From Glandiceps talaboti (lineage: Eukaryota; Hemichordata; Enteropneusta; Spengelidae): 64,000 nucleotides of DNA. This document shows, one piece after another, positions 1 through 12,669 of the stretch (position 1 is its first letter; the number at the start of each line of letters is the position of its first letter). Made by a program: the position numbers and the translations under genes. Below the pieces are notes generated by a model, which saw only the letters and a list, made by a program, of their open reading frames with translations, did not search any database and was not told the DNA's origin. The stretch covers positions 8,901,001 to 8,965,000 of the forward strand of contig NC_135556.1 in the NCBI RefSeq assembly GCF_964340395.1, written 5' to 3'.

Positions 1-3000
1 AGTAGCTGAAATAACAATTGGCAAAGGTATTGCTTAGAAGTTATGGTTCAGTAATGTTTTCAAGTGGTTGTTTGAAAGTGGAAAAAAAAAACATGTATGC
101 AAATGAAGATTAAGAAAGAAGTCAATTAAGTGTACATGGTATAAGCTTTGTGGTAATGAAAAGCCTCACACAAGCATGAATAACAAGATAGTGAGAGACA
201 AGTAATTAGACATGTCTGAGGACAATGCTGGTAATTACTACGAATTCACCAGATCTTATCACCTAGACGTCGTGTGTATTGCGGCTGTGTGGTCATCGTA
301 TCGGTACTAGGTGTTATATGAAGGATCTACCTATAATACAGTGAAGAAAACCGTAAGTCTGGGAGGTGATAAGGTAAATGTGTAGTTTGGTGTATCTTCT
401 TGTTGGCATTTTTTGCGAGAGATATCCAGTTTTTTGGTAAGCAGGTAAATATGACCTGTGTTCCTCAGTCGTTGTACTCGGGGGTTCCCCACCAAAATCA
501 TACAACTAAATGCACATATTGGAAAACTATGCCAGTTTTTACCAGATTTTCTCGTTTCTGTTACCCGGTTTTCTCAACCATAGCAAAGCCAGTGCTATCT
601 TAAATTCGAATTGAATATTTATAAACTTAGTGTGTTTCTATTGATGGGCCGACATTGTGTCTTGAAAACACCAGGTGCTCTGACAAGACAGCTGATTCAT
701 CTTCTATTCGGTTCTTTGGAAATACCTCTTTTCACAGTCATTTCCCAGATGGCGGGATGTTTTGTTTTTCACAAATCAATCACCTTGGAAATACATTTTC
801 ACCCAAACGGTTTGGTCAATTTCTCAGTGAATAGTTTCTAGATTAGAAGTTAGAGGGCCTAACTAATTGATGACTCACTCACTGTCCTCAGTGGTTTTCA
901 TGTACTGTCAGATGTAACAATTTATCCGCAAGGTTCTTGAATTGTAGTGAAAGGGACAAGTAACATATTAGCTTGGTTCCCAAGAAATGTTGTTATAATT
1001 TAGAAAGGGACCCCAGGAAGATTGCCTTGGTAAAAGGACATAACTGTAGGTAGTAACAAAGAAAAGGGACCCCCAGATAAAACAAAGTCGGCGTAAAAAA
1101 TATCAATGGATCATCTCAGTTGATATACATACTTTCAACCTTTAGAAAACACTGAATGAAATGGAAACTGGGTACTGGAATATTTCAGTATGGGGTACAG
1201 AGAAAATATAAACAGTTTAATTTTTGTTCAGACTATCAGCCACACAGATGTGCATTGTTACCTGGGAGTCACCTTTTCACCAAGCATTGATGTTACTGTT
1301 AACATAGATATAGGTTTGTTGGCATACCGCAGGTTCAATCAAACTAAGACTACAAGTTTGAACCTCTATATACCGCAGACAAGATGACATGAACTCAATC
1401 AAATGATGTTGACTTTGAAAACCTTGGATAATTCTGTAAAGGCTATGAATATCCAGGTGTAGGCAATGATCAGTTAAAATGAGGCTCCCCAAGGGACAAC
1501 GAATGTCCTTCTGGCATTGCTTCTTGTGTGTGTCACTGTATATAAATTAATGAAAAAAAAGTTTAATTGATGTGTATCTCCGATGTCGTAGTAAAGATGT
1601 TACTCCCAGATTACAGTGTATTATTCTTCTGACTTTGGCTTGATAATGGAAAAAGTTTCAACTTGTGCATATCTTCATTGTTGGAGTAACTGTAGCTTTG
1701 GCTAAAGACACCTCATGTATTAATACAATGAAAAAAAAGTTTCAACTATGTGTTCTGTAACTGCAATAAATGGATGAAATTATAGACTTACTGATTACAT
1801 AAAAGTAACTTTTTGTCGTGCATTGGGTCATCTTAATCACAAACCCGAGACTCCGCAAGTGAAATCTGCACACTACTTTTAATAATGTATAAAGTTGTTC
1901 AAAATATATACACAGATGTGATATTTGTGGATCAGAAGTAAGATCAGAATTTTGATGATCGGGCGTACGTCGTAATCCTTGTGTTAGATGACCCTGGCTA
2001 CTTTAAATCTAGTTGGGATTAGGATCGAAATCTCACCCATAATGCAGACAGAATACGGTTGTCAGCCAACTGTCATTTGTTAGTCTCTCTGCGACATTTG
2101 TAAATCTGGATTCTCTACCTGGAAGTTGTACTCTGGGCGATAACATGTGTGCATATATGTTATCTAATTATACTCAACAAAGAGGAAGTCCATTTGTAGG
2201 AGAACACAAGATGTCATTCCAAACCACAAACCTCTAGATGGCAAAGCTAAGTCACTTCTCTCTCAGAGTGGGAAATAACATTGGCTGACTGAGATAATTT
2301 CAAGATTTCACGTCTGAGCCCGGTCCTAATTTGTAGAACACTTTAGGGAAAATCGCAGAATGTTGCACAAACTCATTTATAAACCCTCTCCCCCTAAACT
2401 AACATTCACAAGTGCAACACCGACATGTTTATATATGATGTAAACCATAATGAAAACTAGCAGTCACACCACTACGATCGATGCAATGTAAAAACATGAC
2501 AATAAACACATTAAAATACTAACCAGAAATCCAGCACTGTATATCACATTAGCAGTAAATTTTATTCTACTTATCAACATCTCAGTAGTAAATACAGAAC
2601 CTGTTATCATTGAAGGTGTTTAAGTTTCCGAAATTTGGTTAGAAGTGTGAAAATGAAGTTCAGCAAACGCATCGCCAGCAGACCCCCTTCCCCCTATTAA
2701 AAAGAAACAAAGTTTGTTTATTGAGCGTGTATGACATTGTGCAATCGTCCCTCAACGAATACCTTAGATATGCACAAAGAGAATCATACACTCTTAGTAC
2801 TCTAGATTGAAATCTGATTTTCATCAGCTGTGACACCTGCCTCGGTGTATAATAATCTGCTTTTTAATACGTTACTTGTCGTCCAAGCCCAGCTGTTGCA
2901 TGAAACTACAGATCTGCTTATTTATGTTGAAATCTAGATTTTAAGTGATAAATTTTCAATTGCATAGCATTTGATCAGATTTGGATGTTTAATACCAATG

Positions 3001-3268
3001 TTGTTGATCTTATGAACGGCTCAGTGGCAAATCGGAGTAACCTGTAGACATACTGTCTGTAGCAGAGACCTAGCATCATTTCTAAACCTCTGTGATTATA
3101 CATAGTAGCTGTAAGCAGTAACTTTGGGATCGGAATACTTCAAAGACTTCAGTACTTATATAGTTACAGAAATGGCAAAATTGTTGAAATCTTTTATTTC
3201 CATCCTTCCCACTATTTTGTCTGTTCATTTAATGCCAATAAGAGGTGACTCGGATATGTCATTAAAAT
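1..3268. other. No gene seen
   Basis: Non-repetitive AT-rich sequence with only short random ORFs. A degraded SINE-like scrap with GGATCGAAATC (near 2021-2034) may be present. No splice-bounded open frame was found. Confidence 0.5.
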
Positions 3269-3302
3269 GTGTGTGTGTGTGTGTGGGAGGGGGGGGGGGG
3301 GG
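3269..3302. repeat. (GT)n followed by a G run
   Basis: A short GT microsatellite passes into about a dozen G. No gene is associated with it. Confidence 0.9.
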
Positions 3303-4051
3303 TTCAAGCTCCATGCACATTCATCATAGCGGGCAACCCTGTTGTGAAGCCGTTCACAGATTTGAGTGGCTTCACACCATGGAAGGTGTGGTACCCATGT
3401 TTTGTCAGCTACCAGCGGGGACAGGTACTTCATCAAACTTAATGTAGTATTTGTACACTGTTTTTTGTTAAAGGGCCATATTTCACTCCTGGGTTGCCAC
3501 ATTAGTGTTAGCCTAATAAGTGTATCATAGGATCACTGCTTTGTTGTGGACCAATAATTTCTATAGCTCTGCCAAACTACCGGTTTTCATACCTAGATTT
3601 TAATAGCAATGGGCCTTTAAGGTTGGGGAATGCCAGTAACAGAAAGGGGCATAACTTGGATATAAAGCTCCTCATTGAATTTACCATCATTTTGTTTGGG
3701 AACCCTGGTAGATTTTACTTACTTACAGGCCTTAGCAAATAATTTTGTGACATTGTATTTGTAAGTGATGAGACAGTGCATGTCCGTGGCAAGAACTTCC
3801 GCTTAACAATGAATGTGGAGCAAGTTTCAAGTCAGTGATTTGTGCCAATCATGCATAAGTTATGTGATGATGTGAAATCATGAAATAGACTACAGAACAA
3901 TAGACTACTGAACCCGAAGTTTACAAAAGTGTGTTTGTTTCGTAGTGCAGGGTTCTCCTTTAAGTTTTCATATGCGTGCTTGCTTTTCCCCAAAATACCA
4001 TAAGCAATAACAGCCTAGAATAGACATGTAGTTTCATTCGTGTACAGAGAT

Positions 4052-4077
4052 GGGGGGGGGGGGGGGGGGGGGGGGGG
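4052..4077. repeat. Poly-G tract, 26 G
   Basis: An uninterrupted run of 26 G in AT-rich DNA. It can form G-quadruplex structures and is prone to length error in sequencing. Confidence 0.9.
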
Positions 4078-4135
4078 ATGTTTGAGGATATGGAAAATCT
4101 CATAAATATGGAAAATATTGTGGAAGCCAATGTAG

Positions 4136-4385
4136 TGGGGTCACGATGGTTATATGGTTAGAGTGGACGGCTTGGAATCTACAGGTTTTAGATTTGAGCC
4201 TCACCATTGCCTGTAGTTTCTGAATGACTAAAATTCTTGAACAAGATTTGAACCATGATTGTGCCTCAGTCAACCCAGCTGTATAAAGGGGACCTGGTAG
4301 GATAGAGGTTGCAATGTGAAGGCTTTAATCCTATGTGCTTAAGGCTGCAATCGATGTTAATGGTCCCCAGGGAGTTGAGGAAGTG
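4136..4385 (+). mobile_element. tRNA-derived SINE-like element
   Basis: The head resembles a tRNA gene: an A-box-like ATGGTTAGAGTGG (from 4153) and, 27 nt on, a B-box-like AGATTTGAGCC (4190-4200). A conserved-looking central block follows (CTCAGTCAACCCAGCTGTA, 4265-4283, then ACCTGGTAGGATAGAGG) and an AT-rich end. That order, tRNA head then shared core, is typical of metazoan SINEs. I cannot name the family, and no clear target duplication was found. Confidence 0.6.
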
Positions 4386-5173
4386 ACTATAACTATATAC
4401 TATAGGGACCTTATGCCATATTGGTCTATGTAAGGGTAACAATTGTTCATGGCTATGATAGCGACAACCATTGTGGAAATGCTTTTCAAGTGTGTAGTAT
4501 TATTTTTACCTTGGTGTAGTAGAAGTAGATTTTACCTGCTTTTATCTACTTTTGCCTTCTTTACCTATAAGGGAACTGTGGTGGACTTGGCTTTTAACTA
4601 CTTTCAAGTGTCCTCAACAAAAATGCTGGTAAGAAAACCTTGTTAGAATGAGGAGGGAATTTGGTTAAATATCACCACCCTATAATACTGTATGTTTTGT
4701 GGATGGTACTAAACACATGCTAGTGTAACTGCTGTGGTAATGTCCTCAACTTACACGCCATCACAGCCAATGTAGTGAGTAGATACACCCAACAACGCCT
4801 TCTCAGTTTAACTTCCTGTTATCTACATGTCACAGATTGATGACTCGGTTCTCTCTGTAAAACTTAGCAGCAATCAGTCAAATTACGGCTTTCCTAATCC
4901 TGTCCTCAAACTGTTCTAGTCATTATAGTTATAGTTACACATTGTGTTCAATTCATGAAATTACCTACATGTCCTGGAAACATGATAAAGAATTAGGTAG
5001 TATATGCCATGTTATCATGGCAAATATTCAATCATGCATCACGTCAGTGTAAAAATTTAGTCCCCTGATAATCGAGGAAGAAAATCTGGTATATTAACTC
5101 ATATGGTAATAAACATTGTTTCAGGAGCCGTGGACCGTTATTAGAGAACTCAGGATTTATCTAACCCAAATGT
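4386..5173. other. No gene seen
   Basis: Unique AT-rich sequence. One 67-codon frame near 4443-4646 has no splice support and no family resemblance. Confidence 0.45.
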
Positions 5174-5345
5174 AGCCTGCCTACTGGCTAAATCTGTGAT
5201 TTTGTGAAACTCATTCACTATGACTATGGTAGCGAACTATCACTACAATAGTGAACTATCACTGTTTAATAGAGTGAACGAATACAGCAGACCTATGAAA
5301 GTGAACAAGTGTAGTGGATTCACTGATCCAGCCAGTAGGCAGGCT
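5174..5345. mobile_element. Inverted-repeat element (MITE-like), family B copy 1
   Basis: Perfect 16-bp terminal inverted repeats, AGCCTGCCTACTGGCT at 5174-5189 and its complement at 5330-5345, enclose 140 bp with no ORF. A diverged relative lies at 9310-9453. Confidence 0.7.
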
Positions 5346-6099
5346 TGAAGTCAACTATACCCTAAAACACTAAGTGATGTCTTTCACAGAGTCTTGATTA
5401 CATCTCAAGTTCAAAAACAGAACACATCTATGAAATGAACATTAAAAAATTTAAAAAGTGTATGTAGATGAGTTATTTTGAAATCGTGGTCACATTTTTT
5501 TTTCAAACCGAAAAACCAAATGATGACGTTAATGAAATGAAACCAACCAGCTGATGAATCTGATGTTGTTTATCACTGAACGCCGACATTTCAACATACC
5601 ATCTTGCACACATCATATAAAGTTAGCGTTTCTTTTCCTGATATCCATCTGGAATTCCTCAGCATTTGGCAGGAGTAATCCTTAACTCATTTCAAAGGAT
5701 TATGGCAAACTGAGGATAAGGAAGAACATAAATTCTGACCACAGGGGATTGCGGCATTGACAGAGTTATTATTAGGTCAACCTGGACAACTGTGTTTGAA
5801 TACAAGATGAAGTAATCATATCTGAACTATTTACTGTGATTGGCAATGTACTCTTTGTTGTATGTATGTACTTTAGGAATGCTACTACTCTGGCAATCGA
5901 GGTCTCAGTTTACTTCGATAGCCTCAAACTAAAACAGTTGTTGTTTGATATGGCAGATTACACGCTTGACAAGTTGGTGATAGGGTTTCCTCTGTTGTGT
6001 GAACCTAACCACCCTGTAATCAAGATAGTGTAAATATTGAAAGTCGGACCCCTAAAATGTACATGGAAGTCATAAAAAATGCCACCCCTACTGTGAGCC

Positions 6100-6625
6100 A
6101 ATGTAGCTTTTATCAACATGTTGCAACAATAGCTTTATATCGAGTTTATGTCCATCTTTGTAAAATGAGACCTCAGTTGCCAGAGTACTATATCCACATG
6201 TCACAACAATTTGTGTCTATCTTAGTAAACCAAGACCTCAGTTGCCAGAGTAGTATATCCACATGTCACAACAATAGCTTTAGTTTGTCTCAATCTTTGT
6301 AAAATGAGACCTCAGTTGCCAGAGTAGTATATCCACATGTCACAACAATAGTTTTAGTTTGTGTCTATCTTAGTAAACCAAGACCTCAGTTGCCAGAGCA
6401 GTATATCCACATGTCACAACAATAGCTTTAGTTTGTCTCGATCTTTGTAAAATGAGACCTCAGTTGCCAGAGTAGTATATCCACATGTCACAACAATAGT
6501 TTTAGTTTGTGTCTATCTTAGTAAACCAAGACCTCAGTTGCCAGAGTAGTATATCCACATGTCACAACAATAGCTTTAGTTTGTCTCTATCTTTGTAAAA
6601 TGAGACCTCGCTTGCCAGAGTAGTA
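6100..6625. repeat. Minisatellite, about 74-bp unit in alternating forms
   Basis: About seven units share CCTCAGTTGCCAGAGTAGTA and ATCCACATGTCACAACAATA. Two versions of the linker alternate (TCTTTGTAAAATGAGA and TCTTAGTAAACCAAGA), giving a higher-order unit near 148 bp. Confidence 0.85.
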
Positions 6626-6639
6626 AATAGTACCGGTAT

Positions 6640-7800
6640 ATTTCCATAATTCAAACCTTAATAGGTAGTTTTACTCCACACAAAGTGTACACACATACTT
6701 TATTTCATCCAATTTGTTTACAAATTACTTCGTCTACAATATCTTACTCACTTTTTTTTTGCGATTTATTGGATAACAGAGATACATTTGGTTTTTCAAA
6801 TAGAAAAGCAGTGAGGCCATTTCATAGTTTTAAAAACCCAATATAGATACCAATTCTCATCTAGGAGATATAAGATCCAACGGTCATAAATACATGCAGT
6901 CTTTGTTTATAATTTCTACCAATCAATTCCATGAGAAGACAGCCATAAGCAATAAGATTGGATACATTGTCCAGCCACTGATTTTAATTGTATTTTTTAC
7001 TGAAGAGGTGGAGGGGAGGGAGGAATTAGATTTAATCAGTCTTTCAAAAAACATACATTGATAAGAAAGGTGGGGGGTGACTGATCTGGATCTGTCATTA
7101 TTAACCTCTGTCAAGAACGAAATTTTCAGAACAGAGGCAGGAATACATAAAGCTTTCCCAATAGTGGGAATGATACCAATATGGACAGACAGTGTACGGG
7201 GAAATGGCGGCAACAGTGAAGGAATATTATTTTCTATTACCTCCAATTTATGGCCCACTCTAGAAATTGGAAGATCAAGGTGTTATGGCAGTGTTCTATT
7301 ACACCCTCTGTCAATATGTAAAATTTGCAATCTTATCAGTAATATAATGAGTCCCTAGGTAATCGCCCACCATACATCATCCATCTGTCCATAACTCGTC
7401 CTGTCATATTTTACCCCGATGTTAGATCACAAATTGGGTAATGAATATGCTAATGACAAGTAAGTGGAGCTCTTTGGACAAAGCTATACGTTCTAAGTGA
7501 TGTATGCAATGTGTGATGATTATTGCATACTTTGTCAATGCCCATCGTGGTTACCATCTGTCGACCTTTTCTTACCAAAAAATATATATGAAGAAATACA
7601 TGCAAACCTCCAAAAATGTGAAGTCGACAAACACTCTGCAGAAAAAAATTAAACTTTTTCAGTCGCAGACTTTTTGTTTTTTGCTTATTATTGAACTTGG
7701 CTGAATTTTGTGATGTTACTAAATTTTGTGTAATGTAAACAATCATATTATTGGGGTTGAATGTTAAATCATCATTTGTACCAGTGGGACTTAGAGTTTA
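6640..7800. other. No gene seen
   Basis: Unique sequence. The overlapping opposite frames at 6923-7358 (111 and 93 codons) show no splice sites or motif support and read as chance. Confidence 0.45.
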
Positions 7801-7808
7801 ACCTTTGC

Positions 7809-7829
7809 GGGTCAAAGGTCAAGAGGTCA
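7809..7829 (+). promoter_or_regulatory. Nuclear-receptor half-site cluster (DR1 + DR2)
   Basis: GGGTCA (7809), AGGTCA (7816) and AGGTCA (7824) lie in one orientation with spacers of 1 and 2. A DR1 is the known site for HNF4, RXR and COUP-TF type receptors. Function here is inference. Confidence 0.45.
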
Positions 7830-8433
7830 GGATGATTGACTCCAGATGGTATGGGTGGGACAGTGAAACATAATGACGTAATGCATTGGGAATTTAGTTG
7901 TCATTGGTGTCGTTTATAAATTCTGATGCGGCACAGACAGTCTTGCTAAGATAATTGCATCCATAAATTCACCAGGTGATGAATTTGTCTTGTCATAAAA
8001 CAGGGGATGTGTATTGAATTGAATCTGACTAGGTTTCGGTTGTTTTTGATATCTTTTCCAAAAAAAATGGTGCTAAAGTTTGCTTATGTGTTTGCTGATG
8101 TAGATTTTCTGTGTCTGAAAGTGCTCGATGTGAATGTACCCCATTATGGCATGGTTTCTGACCCTGTCGAAGACATTTATCAAATGACAGAAGAAAAAAA
8201 TACGTTCTTGTCCTCCAACCATTGTACCCTTCTATACAAAACACCACGTCACATATGCTCATCATAAACATATACATTCAAGTGTACACAATATTTCTGC
8301 ACATGTATGCAAACAATTACATACACACATATACATGCACATATGCTTGAGCAATGTTTCACAGACACGGACAGACATGCACACGCAGGCACGCAAATAT
8401 ACATACACAAATACTAAATAGGCTAGCTGAAAT

Positions 8434-8640
8434 TAGTTAGTGTATTAAAACCTAGAAGTTTTCATGAAAGACATTTTCTTTTCATTGCAAAAATAAGTAG
8501 TGACTAATACCTTCTTGTGTACATGAACAATGTGCCAGTCTGGTAATTAGTGAAAATGAAATTAGTCTTTGAGAAATAGCTGAAGACTGTAAAATCGTTA
8601 AAATTTTCTAGTGACGAGAAAATATCTTGGGTTACAGTAT
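8434..8640 (+). mobile_element. MITE-like family A, copy 1 (diverged)
   Basis: The copy shares GCCAGTCTGGTAATTAGTGA, GCTGAAGACTGTAAAATCG and the end GAAAATATCTTGGGTTACAGTA with the copies at 17.4, 29.3 and 51.6 kb. The left terminus (ATTAAAACCTAGAAGTTTTC) is decayed. Confidence 0.65.
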
Positions 8641-9309
8641 GAACACTTCACACAAAACAATGTTTGCCAGATATAATGGTAATATAACAGTTTATAGTCC
8701 TATGTTAAAGTAATTTCTATGAAATCAGTAATGCCATCATGGTGTCGTACACTGATGGTGTGTATGCTTATTCAACTTATTGTGTGGTACATTGACAATG
8801 TTTACTGTACATTGACAACGTTTGCCTTACAATGACAGTACGGTTGCCATTCTATCATCACACACAGTCTAGGTGAATCTCAATCAGCATGTAGCCTGAG
8901 TCAACTGACTGTATTTCCTGTGTAGTACTTAGTAGATCACTTTATTCCAGGCCCCTTAGGACAAATATTTAGCAGACACCAGAAATACCTGAAGTGATAC
9001 TGATGGAGAATGCAAATGAGGAAATGAGCCTAAAATAAGCCTACAGCCATCTAATGGATGGCTTGTTACATATACATGTATGGGTAGAGTACACAGACCG
9101 TAGAGCAGAGATCAGCGAATATTATGACACGTTTCCTATGTACACTCACTAAGTTTGTTTCTAAATTGTCAAGAATTGGTCAAATGACCTGAGTTGATGG
9201 GTATGGTTGTTTGTTAGAGCCTGGCTTTAATAGAAAGTCAGTGACATGTTTTGAAACTGCACTGAAGCAATCCTTGTATATGATGGAGGTGAACATCATA
9301 TATATACCT

Positions 9310-9453
9310 AGCCTGTCTGATGACTAAATCTGTGACACGTACTGCTATCCTCATTTTCTATAGCCTGTATACTCGTTAGATCTTTACTCCACTAAACTTA
9401 TTCACTGTCCTAAGTGTAACGGCTTCACAGATCCAACAACACAGACAGGGAGG
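9310..9453. mobile_element. MITE-like family B, copy 2 (diverged)
   Basis: It begins AGCCTGTCTGATGACTAAATCTGTGA and ends with a diverged complement containing TTCACAGATCCA and CAGACAGG, matching both ends of the element at 5174-5345. Confidence 0.5.
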
Positions 9454-9692
9454 TTTGTCCCACATCATACATACCTATGTTCACAAGTAGACTCATACTC
9501 AGACCTACACCCACATAAGACATACGCACTCACACATGTATACATGTATGTGCATACTTAATAAATCATTAAATGTATATTTTTATGCAGTTTTAACTTT
9601 TACTAAGAAAAGTTTCCTAAACTTGAAATACTGTACGTACAAGGGGCTCTCTAATGACCCCATTATTAACCCTCTCTCCCATGAATGAAAAT

Positions 9693-9750
9693 ACCTACCT
9701 ACTTACCTACCTACCTACCTTCCTACCTACCAACCCACCCATCCACCCAC
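9693..9750. repeat. (CCTA)n microsatellite
   Basis: Runs of CTAC grade into CCAC/CATC variants. Confidence 0.9.
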
Positions 9751-9759
9751 CATTGTACA

Positions 9760-11180
9760 CATACATACAGGCAGACACAGATAAACACACATTTGTAGAT
9801 AATCTGGTTGCTGCTTGGCCAGTTATATAACGACATGCTGATCATGCGACTTCCAACAATTTCATCTTAGCCTGTACATCTCCACGCATCAACATAACAT
9901 GATATCTAAGATTACAGATGGTGGACATTAGTGAACATCTCAAGACAGCAATGCCGTCTTCAATAATACCACACACCAACATAAATTGACTATCTTTAAG
10001 ATTAGGGTGCATGGGAAGCATTATGATCTTTTGGAGTGAACATTTCCACGCTGCAAATTGCGGCCTTCAATAACATAACACTATCAGTGTCTTGTAGATT
10101 AGAGTAGTGGACGTTTGGATCATTTCTTATCTGACTCTAATGGATAAAACCATTATAGATATCTGTTTTGTGGGATTTCAGATCACATCTACGCCAAAGG
10201 TTAATCATTCAGGTTCTACCCTTTCCTACAGGTTGTCACGCCGTCATGATCTTTAATAATCGAGAACAAAAAAAAAAGAAATTCTGCAAATGGCAAGGGT
10301 TATTACACTTACAGTACAGTACATTGTATGTACTAGCATTTACTCATGTTATTTGGTGAAAACCGAAGTCAGATGTACACATAAATTCTCTGCTATTTTA
10401 CTGTTATTTTCTTTGATTGAAATAAATGTTTTTGTTCCGCGTTGAAATAAATGTCTTTTTTTTTAACAACACGGTGAAGTGAATGTAAATTGAATATTAG
10501 ACACAGCATAACAGAGAAAGTAACCGGATAGAACTCTGAGTCAAAGTAACATATTTTGTGGTTTAAAATTATTGATTTACATCATAAAAAACATTTTTTT
10601 TTTTTTTTTGAGAATGGCCCCTGGAGACCGACATACCCCTACTAAACTCAACTACACCACAAGAAAGAAACCATAGTGGTGTAGAGTTGCCGCTTCATAT
10701 TCCATTGTGACCTTGATCACATGGTTTCATTTTCAACCCGAGGGACAGCTGTATCGCTGCACACACACACATTGAGTGGTATCCAGGGTACATATGGAAA
10801 ATTACTTGTGACACCTCCACAGATGATTCTGTGTAAGGCTGACGACCTCAAAGGCTATTCATATAATATAATATAATATACAGTAATGCATGATTGGTGA
10901 TGACTAGAAATGAGTGTGGGTGACTTAATTAATTTTAAAACGCAAAAAAAAAAAATGAATACCTATATTTGAGACAGAATTCACTGTTATTCTAACAAAA
11001 TACGTTTTGACACGCCGACTAACTTGTTACTTTAAACCAAATATATCATTTCATATACAGATGGTGATGGAGTAATTTGTCAAAACCTAATAAGATAAAG
11101 GTGTTAAGAAAATAGTATTTGGGGTGTATTACGCTTTTACCAATTCCCAACACCCATTTATCTTGATATTGTTGATCACA
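9760..11180. other. No gene seen
   Basis: AT-rich unique sequence with small simple repeats (A and T runs; ATATA repeats at about 10860-10880). No splice-bounded coding frame. Confidence 0.45.
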
Positions 11181-11309
11181 CTGACAGCTATGTGTTATTC
11201 ATCAACTCTATATCATCTTGTATTGTGTATATGTTGCAGTAGCATTGATCATGCATTTCTGTAATCAGCGTTAGGTTCTCCGAAGTCACCAAAACGGTTA
11301 TCTTTACAA

Positions 11310-11720
11310 TTTTCTGCATCATGGTGTCGTGCATTGTGATGTGAGAGGTACATTTTGTAGAACTCTCCACAAAGAATCTGCTGATCATGTATTCCTGAAG
11401 TCAACCAAGGCTTTCTGAAAGTCTTAGCAAGAGAGGAAATTTTCATCATTGTACCATTATGTTTATCTAAGTATTTTCTTTATATGAAAAGTTATGAGAT
11501 GTGATGTGATGTGATGTGAGTTACAATTTCTCCACAAAGAATTCTGCTGATCATTTATTTCTGCAATCAGCCTAGGAATACTAAAGTCCTAACAAGGAGA
11601 GGCAGATCTCAACTTTGCACCAGATTGATCAATATGAGTATTTTCTGTATTATGGAATGTTGTATGGTGTGATGTGGTGTGGTGTGGTGTAAGGTAGAAT
11701 TCTCCACAAAGAATGTGTTT
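11310..11720. repeat. Degenerate tandem repeat, about 180-bp unit
   Basis: CTCCACAAAGAAT recurs at about 11370, 11530 and 11702, each preceded by GTGATGTG-like short repeats and (in two cases) followed by CTGCTGATCAT. This is an old 2.5-copy array. Confidence 0.7.
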
Positions 11721-12189
11721 AACGTGGCGTTCACTTCAGAAAAATACACTGTTTTTATCTTTTCCTGTTCCGTTGTTCCAAACCAATTCTTAATTCAAAC
11801 CACTTATAGTATTCAAAGAAAAAAAATTATAGGTTTTACTGCACAAATTTTGAATACAGGTGAAATGATATCAAAATTGTATTATTATAGTCATTTTAGA
11901 ATCCAATATGGCCACAATTCTGTGTTAACTCCATGGAATAACAAAAAGATTGTCAATTTCCTGACAACAAGACGGTGAACCCCAAATTTGTTTTATGATT
12001 CAAAAAGAACCGAGAACCATGAACAAGCTTTCACACAGCAAAGTTTAGAGAAATTTGCATGAAGAACTTTGATTTTCAAGGAATTTGGTCCCTAAAGCGC
12101 ATTCTACCTTAAATGTATGGCATAGCATAGGTGGAATGTTACCTTAGTATTAAAAAGACGTAGGGAGCAGGAAGAATTTTATCCCATAT

Positions 12190-12365
12190 GAGCTTAAAGG
12201 CCCAGTTGGGATTAGAATTAAAATGTAGGTGTGAAAAACAGCTGTCTGGCAGAAATGTAGAAATTGTCATACCAGAACAAAAGAGTCATCCTATGTATAC
12301 CTCTAAGATAGCAATAATAGGCGAACCTAGGATTGAAACCTTGGCCTTTAAAATCATCAGAAAAA
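12190..12365 (-). mobile_element. SINE-like family 2, copy 1
   Basis: The block shares AAAATGTAGGTGTGAAAAAC, the CTGTCTGGCAG motif and GGATTGAAACCTTGGCCTTT with three other copies in this window. The complement of the last motif resembles a tRNA T-arm with B box (GGTTTCAATCC), so the element probably runs on the - strand. Confidence 0.55.
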
Positions 12366-12669
12366 CTCCTATTACAACAATAAAATATACACTATTGATG
12401 TATGTATGATGACATACCATTGCCTATAGGTAGTCTTAAGTATAGATGTTTACAAGAACAGTTTTTGAGTATCAATTTGTGGATGAACAAAACAATAAAA
12501 TCTTCACTAATGTTTTACATGGAGGTGTTATTACATGTATCATAAAAAACTGATGATTATTTTTTTTCAAATTTATCACTACAAACTTTTTTTCAGTGAT
12601 TTTCTTCATATAACTCATAAACTTATACTGTGTAAGAATGTGTATGTAATTTGGTTCTAAATTCATTTT

